A DNA stretch of 64,000 nt, taken from NCBI RefSeq assembly GCF_009760405.1, contig NZ_WRPP01000001.1, forward strand, positions 1 to 64,000, read 5' to 3'. This stretch comes from Nocardia terrae (GTDB lineage: Bacteria > Actinomycetota > Actinomycetes > Mycobacteriales > Mycobacteriaceae). The notes under the pieces are model-generated. The model was not told the origin of the DNA. It saw nothing but the letters and a program-made list of their open reading frames with translations, and did not search any database. Below, one piece after another: positions 1-7,534 of this stretch; the stretch's first letter is position 1, and every line of letters begins with the position of its first letter. The translations under genes and the position numbers were made by a program.

Positions 1-81
1 CAGACCATTGGGTTGATAGGCCAGAACTGGAAGTCTGGTAACAGATGTAGGTGACTGGTACTAATAGGCCGAGGACTTACC
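1..81 (+). rRNA. rrl: 23S ribosomal RNA, 3' end (partial)
   Basis: The window opens inside the last part of a large-subunit rRNA. The stretch with ggttgataggcc and then ctaataggccgaggactta is the conserved 3' end of actinobacterial 23S rRNA (helices before the mature 3' terminus). The rest of the gene lies upstream of the window. The end point is estimated by comparison with the usual terminus and may be off by a few bases. Confidence 0.93.
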
Positions 82-270
82 AACAAAGAAGCTACGCGTC
101 CACTGTGCAGTATCTGAAACAACACACGACTCCGTCGGAGCAAAGGGGCAAGCCCCTTTGAACCCCGAGGGAATTCGTGGGGGCATGCCCCCACACCCCC
201 TAAAAGGGGTCCGGGGACTTGGTCCCCGGGAAAATTCTCTCGGCACACGGAGTGTGACAGTTTCATAGAG
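82..270 (+). repeat. 23S-5S internal transcribed spacer with nested GC hairpins
   Basis: The spacer is about 190 nt, roughly twice the length usual in mycobacteria (recalled, not measured here). It contains a perfect palindrome gtgggggcatgcccccac at 178-195, an inverted repeat around 211-229 (ccggggac/gtccccgg), and a pairing of gcaagcccctttga with the later ctaaaagggg stretch. These look like an inserted family of G-rich intergenic hairpins rather than the rRNA processing stem alone. No protein is likely here. Confidence 0.6.
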
Positions 271-388
271 TTACGGCGGCTATAGCGGTGGGGAAACGCC
301 CGGTCCCATTCCGAACCCGGAAGCTAAGGCCACCTGCGCCGATGGTACTGCACTCGACAGGGTGTGGGAGAGTAGGACACCGCCGGAA
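271..388 (+). rRNA. rrf: 5S ribosomal RNA
   Basis: The segment starts ttacggcggc and ends accgccgga, which pair as helix I of 5S rRNA. It contains the hallmark cccattccgaacccggaag loop and the gagagtaggacaccgcc closing segment. Position downstream of the 23S end gives the normal 16S-23S-5S order. The exact 3' end could be 387-390. Confidence 0.95.
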
Positions 389-399
389 CATCATTCGCG

Positions 400-427
400 A
401 AGGCCCCCAGCATCAGCTGGGGGCCTT
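400..427 (+). terminator. Terminator of the rRNA operon
   Basis: A perfect 12-bp stem (aaggcccccagc / gctgggggcctt) with an atca loop lies just after 5S rRNA. It is followed by only a weak T-run, as is common in high-GC actinobacteria. Confidence 0.85.
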
Positions 428-534
428 CGGCGTTTCACGGGTACGGTCGTGGTGTATCCAGGATGCATATCGAGAGATATGGGTTCACAGAAAGCTCCCA
501 GCGGATCGTCAGTTCGCGTGGGGATGGACAGACA

Positions 535-1272
535 ATGATCGAGGGCATGGTCATCGAAGCAGTGCCGGCTACGACGCCGGTGGTCACCCGCGGACGGTTT
601 CGGCTGTCGGCGTTCTGGCTGCCCGCGACGTACAGCTATGTCGGGCTGCTGATCGCCGTCGCTATCGCCCTCACCATGGTGAGCGCGAAGTCCGCGACGC
701 GAATCGTGTTGCACGCCAGCACGAACCTGCACAACTTGGCCGACGGCCGGTTCGGCACTCTGTTCTCGAGCGCCTTCGTCGTCAGTGAGGGCGCTGCCAC
801 GGTCTTCATCATCGTTCCGCTGCTGGCATGCCTGCTCGCTGTGGCGGAGCGGCGTTTCGGCACCGTGCGGCTGCTGCACACCTTCCTGGTCGGGCATGTC
901 GCCACGACCGTGCTGGTGGCCATCGGCCTGTGGGTGGCGGTGGAGTCGCAGCTGGTGCCGAACAGCATCACCACGGTGGAGGATGTGGGCGTCAGCTATG
1001 GCGCGATGGCCGTGGTGGGAGCGCTCGTCGCGGCGCTGCCGCCGCATCGCCGCTTCGTCTGGACGGCGAGCTGGCTGACGCTGGCGCTGGGCGGCGTGCT
1101 GGTGTGGCACACCTTCACCAATGTCGGTCACTTCCTGGCGCTGTGCCTCGGCCTGGGTATCGGCCGTCTGATGATCCGCCGTCAGGTGGCTCCGTTGCAC
1201 CCGCTGAACTGGCTGGAATACCTGTTGCTGGCAGTCGGTTCCGTTTTCGCGTGCCTGATGCTCCTGGGCTGA
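535..1272 (+). CDS. Rhomboid-like polytopic membrane protein
   Basis: The protein has about 245 residues and six or so hydrophobic segments after a short basic N-terminus. It resembles the actinobacterial rhomboid-like family. A GVSYG segment sits at the start of one membrane helix and a VGHF segment in a later one, placed like the Ser and His of the rhomboid dyad. The pattern is GxSx rather than GxSG, so protease activity is inferred only. The ATG at 535 is preceded by a gggatgg purine stretch; an ATG at 463 in the same frame would add 24 residues of poor composition. It lies alone between rrn and nucS. Confidence 0.6.
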   Translation: MIEGMVIEAVPATTPVVTRGRFRLSAFWLPATYSYVGLLIAVAIALTMVSAKSATRIVLHASTNLHNLADGRFGTLFSSAFVVSEGAATVFIIVPLLACLLAVAERRFGTVRLLHTFLVGHVATTVLVAIGLWVAVESQLVPNSITTVEDVGVSYGAMAVVGALVAALPPHRRFVWTASWLTLALGGVLVWHTFTNVGHFLALCLGLGIGRLMIRRQVAPLHPLNWLEYLLLAVGSVFACLMLLG

Positions 1273-1295
1273 GAGCCGGTCACTAGACTCGACCG

Positions 1296-1973
1296 GTGCG
1301 CCTTGTGATTGCTCGATGCCAGGTCGATTACGTTGGCCGTTTGACCGCCCACCTGCCCATGGCCCGCCGTCTGCTCATGATGAAGGCCGACGGTTCGGTG
1401 CTGGTCCACTCCGACGGCGGCTCCTACAAGCCGTTGAACTGGATGAGCCCGCCGTGCTGGCTGGAGGAGCGGGAGACCGATTCGGAGACGAGCCAACTCT
1501 GGGTCGTCACCAACAAGGCCGGTGAGGAGCTCCGCATCACCGTCGAGGATGTCGAGCTGGACTCCAAGCACGAGCTGGGCGTCGACCCGGGCCTGCAGAA
1601 GGACGGCGTCGAGGCGCACCTGCAGGAGCTGCTGGCCGAGCACATCGAAACCCTCGGCGCCGGTTACACATTGATCCGGCGCGAGTACATGACCGCTATC
1701 GGCCCCGTTGACATCCTGTGCCGCGACGCCGACGGCGCGACGGTGGCGGTGGAGATCAAGCGCCGCGGCGAGATCGACGGCGTCGAACAGCTCACCCGCT
1801 ACCTCGAACTCCTCAACCGCGACCCGCTGCTGGCTCCCGTCGCCGGCGTCTTCGCCGCCCAGCAGATCAAGCCGCAGGCCAAAACCCTCGCCACCGACCG
1901 CGGCATCCGTTGCCTGACGCTGGATTACGACGCCCTGCGCGGCACGGAGTCCGACGAATTCCGCCTGTTCTAA
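1296..1973 (+). CDS. nucS: Endonuclease NucS (EndoMS mismatch-specific nuclease)
   Basis: The 225-residue product matches actinobacterial NucS along its whole length. This enzyme cuts both strands at G-T, G-G and T-T mismatches and gives MutS/MutL-lacking actinobacteria their mismatch repair. The N-terminal dimerisation and DNA-binding half includes NWMSPPCW (around 48-55). The C-terminal RecB-like nuclease carries D139 and the E153-x-K155 pair within [13 protein letters not shown]. The protein ends in EFRLF, a conserved tail associated with sliding-clamp binding in this family. It starts with GTG, 23 bases after the preceding gene. It corresponds to M. tuberculosis Rv1321. Confidence 0.96.
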   Translation: MRLVIARCQVDYVGRLTAHLPMARRLLMMKADGSVLVHSDGGSYKPLNWMSPPCWLEERETDSETSQLWVVTNKAGEELRITVEDVELDSKHELGVDPGLQKDGVEAHLQELLAEHIETLGAGYTLIRREYMTAIGPVDILCRDADGATVAVEIKRRGEIDGVEQLTRYLELLNRDPLLAPVAGVFAAQQIKPQAKTLATDRGIRCLTLDYDALRGTESDEFRLF

Positions 1974-1983
1974 CCTCGACACC

Positions 1984-2289
1984 ATGCCCCGCCGCAAGCC
2001 CCGCCCCAAGGACTCGGCGCGATCCCGCCAGGATCCGCGCCCCTTGGGCGACGTCTTCGGCCGCACCGAACCCGGCCCCGGCACCGACGAAACCTTCATC
2101 GTCCGCACCGTCCCCGGCACCCGAGCCACCAAGCCCTACCGTTGCCCCGGCTGCGACCACGTCATCCCACCCGGCACCCCCCACATCGTCGCCTGGGCCG
2201 CCCACGACGGCGAAGACGACCGCCGCCATTGGCACACCGGCTGCTGGAAGGGTCGCAACACCCGAACCATCACCCGCCGCTGGTCCTGA
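1984..2289 (+). CDS. Small conserved protein with zinc-finger-like Cys/His set
   Basis: This 101-residue basic protein starts 10 bases after nucS and is probably co-transcribed with it. The first 30 residues are Arg/Pro/Lys rich. The centre holds C-P-G-C (YRCPGCDH), then PHIVAW, and then HWHTGC, giving a Cys2-(His/Cys)2 arrangement that could bind one zinc ion. Database entries for such proteins are often labelled ATP/GTP-binding, but no P-loop is visible. Constant position next to nucS suggests a nucleic-acid-related role; this is an inference. Confidence 0.75.
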   Translation: MPRRKPRPKDSARSRQDPRPLGDVFGRTEPGPGTDETFIVRTVPGTRATKPYRCPGCDHVIPPGTPHIVAWAAHDGEDDRRHWHTGCWKGRNTRTITRRWS

Positions 2290-2410
2290 CCCGTTCGTCG
2301 GTCGGTAGCGTCGCCGTCGGTGTGGGAGATGGGTTCTCCGCGAGTGCCCGTGAACACTGAGCCGAGGAAATCCACGATGGAGGAATCGGGAGCGGCATGG
2401 AGCAATTCCG

Positions 2411-2983
2411 GTGAGTCACAGCGCCTATCGACTACCGCGGGCAGGTTCGGCGCCCGCTCGGGCGATATGGGTGGTGCTGGGTTTCGTCACGATGTTCGGG
2501 TTGCCGGTCGTGGGCTGGTTCGCGGGTGCGTTGGCGGGTGCGGGCATCGTCTACGGTCTGAGCCCGGAGGACCACTCGTACCTGAATGCGGCTATCCCGT
2601 TGGGCGGCCTGGCCGGATTGGTTCTGGCGATTCTCGGTTGGACGCGTTCGATGCGCGTAATCCACCGGTACAGAATCGATTATCTGCGCAGTACGGGCAC
2701 CTCGGTGACCGGCTCGGTGAATTTGTCCCGCTGTGAATACCTTTCGAACCCGCGCGGCCCCGGTTCATATGTGGTGCACCTTCATGTTCGTTTCGAGGAT
2801 CCGCGCTCGGGTGTCGTCTACCAGGTGGTGCGAAAGTACCGATTTCGCCAGAGCCGGGAGCGGAGCGCGCGAGCGATGCAGGCCCGGCTCCCGCTCGGTA
2901 CGCCGGTCACGGTCTTGCTCGGTCGGGGCGGTGCTGTCGCACTGGATGTTCCGGAGCGGCCGATGTGGTTCTACGTGTGGTGA
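2411..2983 (+). CDS. DUF3592-like membrane protein
   Basis: The product has 190 residues. Two hydrophobic helices occupy about residues 16-45 and 60-78, followed by a soluble beta-rich domain. The GSYVVHLHVRFEDP segment and the later LGTPVTVLLGRG fit the DUF3592 pattern (small extracytoplasmic beta domain after membrane helices). Function is unknown. The GTG start follows a gaggaatcgggagcgg leader; a six-codon ATG reading frame at 2398 overlaps it and is probably incidental. It is convergent with the DivIVA-type gene, separated by a hairpin terminator. Confidence 0.65.
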   Translation: MSHSAYRLPRAGSAPARAIWVVLGFVTMFGLPVVGWFAGALAGAGIVYGLSPEDHSYLNAAIPLGGLAGLVLAILGWTRSMRVIHRYRIDYLRSTGTSVTGSVNLSRCEYLSNPRGPGSYVVHLHVRFEDPRSGVVYQVVRKYRFRQSRERSARAMQARLPLGTPVTVLLGRGGAVALDVPERPMWFYVW

Positions 2984-3013
2984 ACGGCCGGTACGGCGGG
3001 ACACGGGCATAAG

Positions 3014-3048
3014 GAAGGCCGCTTCCCGGGGGGTTGGAAGCGGCCTTC
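3014..3048. terminator. Bidirectional terminator
   Basis: A perfect 13-bp stem (gaaggccgcttcc / ggaagcggccttc) with a 9-nt loop lies between two convergent genes and can serve both. Confidence 0.85.
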
Positions 3049-3081
3049 GTACGGATGCGGGTTGTCGCCCGGTGGAGTGAA

Positions 3082-4053
3082 TTAGCTGGAGATGTCGGCG
3101 TTTTCGCGTTCGTCGACGAGGTCTTCGTCGTCGCGGGCATCGGAGATGGCCTTGCGGCCGCCCTTGTTGAGGGAGCGCTGTTCCGGTGCGCCGTCGAGGA
3201 GTTCGCTTTCGCGGTTGACGGCGGCGAGCATGGCCGGGACCGAGTCGAGCTGGCCGCGGATGCCGAGCAGCTGGGCCAGGACGCGACCGCGCAGGACACG
3301 CATCTCCTCGGCGAGTTCCTTGGCGTGCGCGATCTTTCGATCCGCGGTGTTGGTCGCCGAGGTGATGAGGCGGTTGGCCTCGTCGGTGGCGTCCTTGATG
3401 CGCTGGGCGGCCTCGGCGCGCGAGGTGGCCTCCAGCTCCTCCATGGCGCGGGTCAGCTTGGTGCGACGCTCCGCCATGGTGACCTCGAAGTCCTGCTGCG
3501 TGGCCTTGCGCTTGGCCTCGGACTCCTTGGTGAGGCGGTCGGCCTCGGCATTGGCGGCTTCGACGATCTTGGCGGACTCGGAGCGCGCGTTGGCGAGGGT
3601 CTGCTCGAATTCGATCTCGAGCGCTTCGCGCTTCTCCTTGGTCTCGGAGAGGAGCGATTCGTACTTCCCACGCATTTCGGTCGCCTGCTGTTCGGCGATC
3701 GAAATCATTTCCGCGGCTTCGGCTTGCGCCTGGGCACGAACCTCGGAGGCCTCGTCGGAGGCCAGGCGCAGCATGCGCGAGATGCGATCGGACATACCTT
3801 CGGCGGTGGTCGGCGGCACGGAGAGCCGGTCGACCTCCTTACGGAGCTCGTCGATCTCGTCCCGGGCATCCTCGAGCTGGGCTGCGAGATTGCGGGCCTG
3901 AGCCGCGGCGGCATCGCGATCGGTCGCGGTGACCCTTAGCTCGGCATCGAAACGGTCGAAGTAGTTACGCACCTCGTCACGGTCATAGCCCTTCCGCACA
4001 ACGGTAAAGGGCAGTGCAACGAAGCGATTACGATCGGGCTCAGTGGACGACAT
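3082..4053 (-). CDS. DivIVA-domain coiled-coil protein
   Basis: The product is about 323 residues and almost wholly charged helix. The N-terminus carries the DivIVA lipid-binding/dimerisation signature LPFTVVRKGYDRDEVRNYFD. Next comes heptad-rich coiled coil to about residue 260 with many Ala/Glu/Lys/Arg repeats, then an acidic tail (DDEDLVDE). This architecture is that of Wag31/SepIVA-like cytoskeletal organisers of polar growth and septation. It lacks the dcw-cluster context of true wag31, so it is a paralogue. The ATG at 4053 has a close gtgggg Shine-Dalgarno; a TTG at 4062 would add three residues. Confidence 0.82.
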   Translation of the reverse strand: MSSTEPDRNRFVALPFTVVRKGYDRDEVRNYFDRFDAELRVTATDRDAAAAQARNLAAQLEDARDEIDELRKEVDRLSVPPTTAEGMSDRISRMLRLASDEASEVRAQAQAEAAEMISIAEQQATEMRGKYESLLSETKEKREALEIEFEQTLANARSESAKIVEAANAEADRLTKESEAKRKATQQDFEVTMAERRTKLTRAMEELEATSRAEAAQRIKDATDEANRLITSATNTADRKIAHAKELAEEMRVLRGRVLAQLLGIRGQLDSVPAMLAAVNRESELLDGAPEQRSLNKGGRKAISDARDDEDLVDERENADISS

Positions 4054-4139
4054 GCCCCACAAACTACAGCCTGACGACCACTGATGGTGACCCGACCGCG
4101 AATGTTGTTACAGCCTCTTTAGGGTGCCGGATTGCGGTA

Positions 4140-4634
4140 CTAGTGGGTAGTTTTCGCGGCCGGTTCGACGAGTTCGACCAGCACACCGCCAGCATCCTTG
4201 GGGTGGATGAAGTTGATGCGGGAACCTGCGGTTCCGCCCCGCGGCTCTGCGTACAGCAAACGCAAGCCCCGTTCACGCAGTTGCGCGGAAACCGCCTCGA
4301 CATCGGTGACCCGATATGCGAGCTGCTGCAGGCCAGGCCCGTTTCGATCGATGAACTTCGCGATCGTCGACTCCTCGTTCAGCGGAGCCAGCAACTGCAG
4401 AGCGACCGAGCCCTCGGGCGTGCCGGGCACCGACAGCATGGCCTCGTGCACGCCCTGCGCCTCATTGATCTCGCGATGCGTCTCGACCATCCCGAGATTG
4501 TCCCGGTACCAGGCCACCGCGGAATCGAGATCCGGCACGGCGATACCCACATGATCGACGGCGACAACGTATTCCGACGGGATGAATTCGGTGTTCATCG
4601 ACGGCGCCGCCGTCGTGTTCTCGGTGTTGCTCAC
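4140..4634 (-). CDS. Methylmalonyl-CoA epimerase
   Basis: The product is a vicinal-oxygen-chelate (glyoxalase/bleomycin-fold) protein of about 165 residues. It opens with VDHVGIAVPDLDSAVAWY and closes with INFIHPKDAGGVLVELVEP, both diagnostic for the epimerase that interconverts (2R)- and (2S)-methylmalonyl-CoA. Metal ligands expected in the family are the His of DHVG, an internal Gln/His pair and the Glu of VELVE. Start is uncertain: GTG at 4634 is chosen, while ATG at 4598 or 4661 is possible. It is divergent from the thiolase gene. It matches Rv1322A, fitting a propionyl-CoA or branched-chain degradation role. Confidence 0.88.
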   Translation of the reverse strand: MSNTENTTAAPSMNTEFIPSEYVVAVDHVGIAVPDLDSAVAWYRDNLGMVETHREINEAQGVHEAMLSVPGTPEGSVALQLLAPLNEESTIAKFIDRNGPGLQQLAYRVTDVEAVSAQLRERGLRLLYAEPRGGTAGSRINFIHPKDAGGVLVELVEPAAKTTH

Positions 4635-4750
4635 ACCACGAACGGTAGCGCGCACCCACATACCCTCGCCGAAGTGCTGCGAGTTACCGTGGAGTACTGC
4701 TCCGATGGTTGGCGGAGCGGTCACCATACGACGTAAGCGAGGCCATCATC

Positions 4751-5935
4751 GTGTCCACCACCTCCGTCATCGTCTCCGGCGCGCGTACCCCCGTCGGCCG
4801 GCTGCTCGGATCGCTGAAGGGCTTCAGCGGCTCCGACCTGGGCGGGGTCGCCATCAAGGCGGCGCTGGAGAAGGGCGGGGTCGCGCCCGAGCAGGTCGAT
4901 TACGTGATCATGGGCCAGGTGCTCACCGCCGGTGCGGGCCAGATCCCGGCCCGGCAGGCCGCGGTCGCCGCCGGCATTCCGATGGACGTCCCGGCGCTCA
5001 CCGTCAACAAGGTGTGTTTGTCCGGTATCAACGCAATCGCCTTGGCGGATCAGCTGATTCGCGCCGGTGAGTACGAGATCGTCGTCGCCGGCGGCCAGGA
5101 GTCCATGACCAACGCCCCGCACCTGCTGGAGAAGAGCCGCGAGGGCTACAAGTACGGCGACGTGAACCTGCGCGACAGCATGGCCTACGACGGCCTGTAC
5201 GACATCTTTACCGACCAGGCCATGGGCGCGCTCACCGAACAGCGCAACGACGCCGACAAGATCAGCCGCGAGGAGCAGGACGCCTTCGCCGCCGCCTCGC
5301 ACCAGAAGGCCGCCGCCGCGTGGAAGAACGGCGTCTTCGACAACGAGGTAACCCCCGTTGCCATCCCGCAGCGCAAGGGCGACCCGGTCCTGTTCGCCGA
5401 GGACGAGGGCATTCGCGCCGACACCACCGTCGAGTCCCTGGGCAAGCTGCGCCCGGCCTTCCGCAAGGACGGCAGCATCACCGCCGGCTCCGCCTCGCAG
5501 ATCTCCGACGGCGCGGCCGCGGTCGTCGTCATGTCCAAGGCCAAGGCCGAGGAGCTGGGCCTGAGCTGGATCGCCGAGATCGGCGCGGCCGGCGTGGTCG
5601 CGGGCCCCGACTCCTCCCTGCAGGAGCAGCCGGCCAACGCCATCGCGAAAGCCTGTGCGAAGGAAGGCATTTCCCCCGCCGACCTCGACCTGGTCGAGAT
5701 CAACGAGGCCTTCGCCGCGGTCGGCATCGCCTCCACCCGCAAGCTCGGCATCGACGCCGACAAGGTGAACGTCAACGGCGGCGCCATCTCCATCGGTCAC
5801 CCGCTGGGCATGTCCGGCGCCCGCATCGTCCTGCACCTGGCCCTCGAACTGCAGCGCCGCGGCGGCGGTGTCGGCGCGGCCGCCCTGTGCGGTGGCGGCG
5901 GCCAGGGCGACGCCCTGATCATCCGCGTGAAGTAA
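4751..5935 (+). CDS. fadA4: Acetyl-CoA acetyltransferase (thiolase)
   Basis: The 394-residue biosynthetic-type thiolase condenses or cleaves acetoacetyl-CoA. The acyl-accepting Cys89 sits in VNKVCLSG. The C-terminal catalytic signatures are NEAFA, GHPLG (His350) and CGGGGQG (Cys380). Length is typical for the tetrameric cytosolic family. The GTG start is chosen because [16 protein letters not shown] is the normal thiolase N-terminus; the frame remains open upstream to a TTG at 4709. It is divergent from the epimerase and followed by a strong terminator. It corresponds to Rv1323. Confidence 0.95.
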   Translation: MSTTSVIVSGARTPVGRLLGSLKGFSGSDLGGVAIKAALEKGGVAPEQVDYVIMGQVLTAGAGQIPARQAAVAAGIPMDVPALTVNKVCLSGINAIALADQLIRAGEYEIVVAGGQESMTNAPHLLEKSREGYKYGDVNLRDSMAYDGLYDIFTDQAMGALTEQRNDADKISREEQDAFAAASHQKAAAAWKNGVFDNEVTPVAIPQRKGDPVLFAEDEGIRADTTVESLGKLRPAFRKDGSITAGSASQISDGAAAVVVMSKAKAEELGLSWIAEIGAAGVVAGPDSSLQEQPANAIAKACAKEGISPADLDLVEINEAFAAVGIASTRKLGIDADKVNVNGGAISIGHPLGMSGARIVLHLALELQRRGGGVGAAALCGGGGQGDALIIRVK

Positions 5936-5976
5936 GCGGAATCATCCGCGGAACCAGACGGATCGGCTATCACCGA

Positions 5977-6005
5977 CGGCCCCGGCTCGAAACGAGCCGG
6001 GGCCG
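5977..6005 (+). terminator. Terminator after the thiolase gene
   Basis: The long GC stem cggccccggctcg / cgagccggggccg encloses a tiny aaa loop and is followed by ttcggtttt. It is a classic intrinsic terminator. Confidence 0.88.
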
Positions 6006-6076
6006 TTCGGTTTTGGGGGTTCGGTGGTGTTCGTGGTCGGGGTCCGGGGCACGGCCTCCCATTTCTGTCATGGGGG

Positions 6077-6097
6077 TTTGGGGGCACCGCCCCCAAA
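6077..6097. repeat. G-rich intergenic hairpin
   Basis: A perfect 9-bp inverted repeat (tttgggggc / gcccccaaa, loop acc) sits in the 230-bp gap before a DUF3817 gene. It resembles the hairpins in the 23S-5S spacer and may belong to the same dispersed repeat family. Confidence 0.5.
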
Positions 6098-6166
6098 ACA
6101 ATCTCCTCACCCGCTGGCAGCGGGTGTGACCAGCTCCACTACGGGGCGTCGTAGGCGTCGGGCACA

Positions 6167-6547
6167 ATGGACCCCATGGGTGATCTGTTCGACCTGTCCA
6201 CGGTCGCGAAGCGCGTGCGGTTCTTCGGCCTCCTCGAGGTTCCCTCCTGGGTGCTGCTGTTCATCGGCTCGGCGCTGAAGCGCGCGGATGCGCTGGGCAT
6301 CGCCGATCAGCCGATCAAGTGGCCGGTGATGGTGTTCGGCATGCTGCACGGCATCGTGTTCCTGGCCTACGCCATCAACTGCCTGTTGGCGTCGCGTGAA
6401 TTCGAATGGCCGGGCAAGACCACGGGTCTGGCGCTGGCGTCCTCGGTGGTGCCGTTCACCTCCGTGTGGTTCGAGCGGTGGGCGATCAACTCCGGTCAGC
6501 TGGGTGAACTGAGCCAAGGCGCGACACCGGCCGCGGCTCGTTCGTGA
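6167..6547 (+). CDS. DUF3817 membrane protein
   Basis: The product is a small integral membrane protein of 126 residues with three predicted helices. It has the DUF3817 pattern: FFGLLEVPSWVLLF at the first helix, a central WPVMVFGMLHGIVFLAYAI segment with the conserved HG, and a final PFTSVWFERW. Function is unknown. The ATG at 6167 is used; a second ATG nine bases on is equally possible. The thioredoxin/TPR gene starts 13 bases downstream. The window holds a second, divergent DUF3817 gene at 33744-34151. Confidence 0.8.
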   Translation: MDPMGDLFDLSTVAKRVRFFGLLEVPSWVLLFIGSALKRADALGIADQPIKWPVMVFGMLHGIVFLAYAINCLLASREFEWPGKTTGLALASSVVPFTSVWFERWAINSGQLGELSQGATPAAARS

Positions 6548-6560
6548 CAAACTGGATGTC

Positions 6561-7460
6561 GTGACTCGACCCGCACGCCGTCCTTCCGCCGCCGCAGCCG
6601 CCGCCATGTCGGGCGCGGTTGACCTGTCCGCCCTCAAGCAGCCGGCCGCCGCGCCGGGGGAGGTCCCGGGCGACCACGCCGTCACCGAGGCCAACTTCGA
6701 GGATCGGGTGCTGCGGCGCTCGACCCAGGTGCCGGTGGTGGTGGCGCTGTACTCGCAGCGCAGCCCGGGCAGCATCGAACTGGTGAAACTGCTGGAGAAG
6801 CTGGTCGCCCAGGGTGGCGACTGGGATCTGGCGACCGTCGAGGCCGAGGCCAATATGCGGATCGCGCAGGCCTTCGGCGTGCAGGGCATTCCGACCGTGG
6901 TGGCGGTGGCCGCGGGCCAGCCGCTGGCCGACTTCACCGGCAACCAGCCCGAAGAGCAGGTCACCCAGTGGCTGGCCGCCGTCGTGGACGCCGTGCGCGG
7001 CAAGCTCCCCGGTGTCGGCGAGGGTGAGGCCGCCGAGCCCGAGGCGCCCGAGGACCCGCGCTTCGTCGCGGCCGAAGAGGCTTTGGAGCGCGGCGATTTC
7101 GAGGGTGCCGTCACCGCCTACCAGACGATCCTGACCGCCGAGCCGAACAACGCCGAGGCGAAGGCCGCCCTGCGTCAGGTCCAATTCCTCTCCCGCGTCC
7201 AGGAACTCGATCCGGCCGCCCTCGCGAAGGCCGACGCCGACCCGGCGAACCTGGACGCCGCGATCGCCGCCGCCGACCTGGAAATGTTCAACCAGCAGCC
7301 CGAAGCCGCCTTCGACCGCCTCATCGCCCAGGTCAAGCGCACGGCAGGCGACGACCGCACCCGAGCCCGCACCCACCTGCTCGAACTCTTCGAACTCTTC
7401 GACCCCGCCGAGCCCATCGTGGTCGCGGCCCGCCGCAAGCTCGCCGCCGCCCTCTACTGA
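6561..7460 (+). CDS. Thioredoxin-fold/TPR protein (CnoX/YbbN-like co-chaperone)
   Basis: The product has 299 residues. Residues 45-155 form a thioredoxin fold with the characteristic cis-Pro segment GVQGIPTVVAV. The active-site CxxC is replaced by SQRSPGS, and the domain has no cysteine, so it cannot be a disulfide reductase. Residues 165-295 form tetratricopeptide-type helices (AEEALERGDFEGAVTAYQ). This is the layout of E. coli CnoX/YbbN, a holdase acting with chaperonin. It corresponds to Rv1324. GTG start. Confidence 0.85.
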   Translation: MTRPARRPSAAAAAAMSGAVDLSALKQPAAAPGEVPGDHAVTEANFEDRVLRRSTQVPVVVALYSQRSPGSIELVKLLEKLVAQGGDWDLATVEAEANMRIAQAFGVQGIPTVVAVAAGQPLADFTGNQPEEQVTQWLAAVVDAVRGKLPGVGEGEAAEPEAPEDPRFVAAEEALERGDFEGAVTAYQTILTAEPNNAEAKAALRQVQFLSRVQELDPAALAKADADPANLDAAIAAADLEMFNQQPEAAFDRLIAQVKRTAGDDRTRARTHLLELFELFDPAEPIVVAARRKLAAALY

Positions 7461-7470
7461 CGCTTTCCAC

Positions 7471-7530
7471 GATCAGGGAGCTCTCACCGTTGGGAATCGG
7501 ACGAATTCCCGCAGTGAGAGCTCCCTGATC
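7471..7530. terminator. Large two-tier inverted repeat between convergent genes
   Basis: Perfect 17-bp arms gatcagggagctctcac (7471-7487) and its complement (7514-7530) flank an inner 6-bp inverted repeat gggaat/attccc (7492-7497, 7504-7509). It lies exactly between the stop codons of two convergent genes, so bidirectional termination is the simplest role. Confidence 0.7.
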
Positions 7531-7534
7531 TTGT

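Noticed and set aside
61..246. Minus-strand 61-codon frame in the 23S-5S spacer
   Set aside because: Lies in the rRNA transcription unit across hairpins; no ribosome site and Pro/Arg-rich composition.
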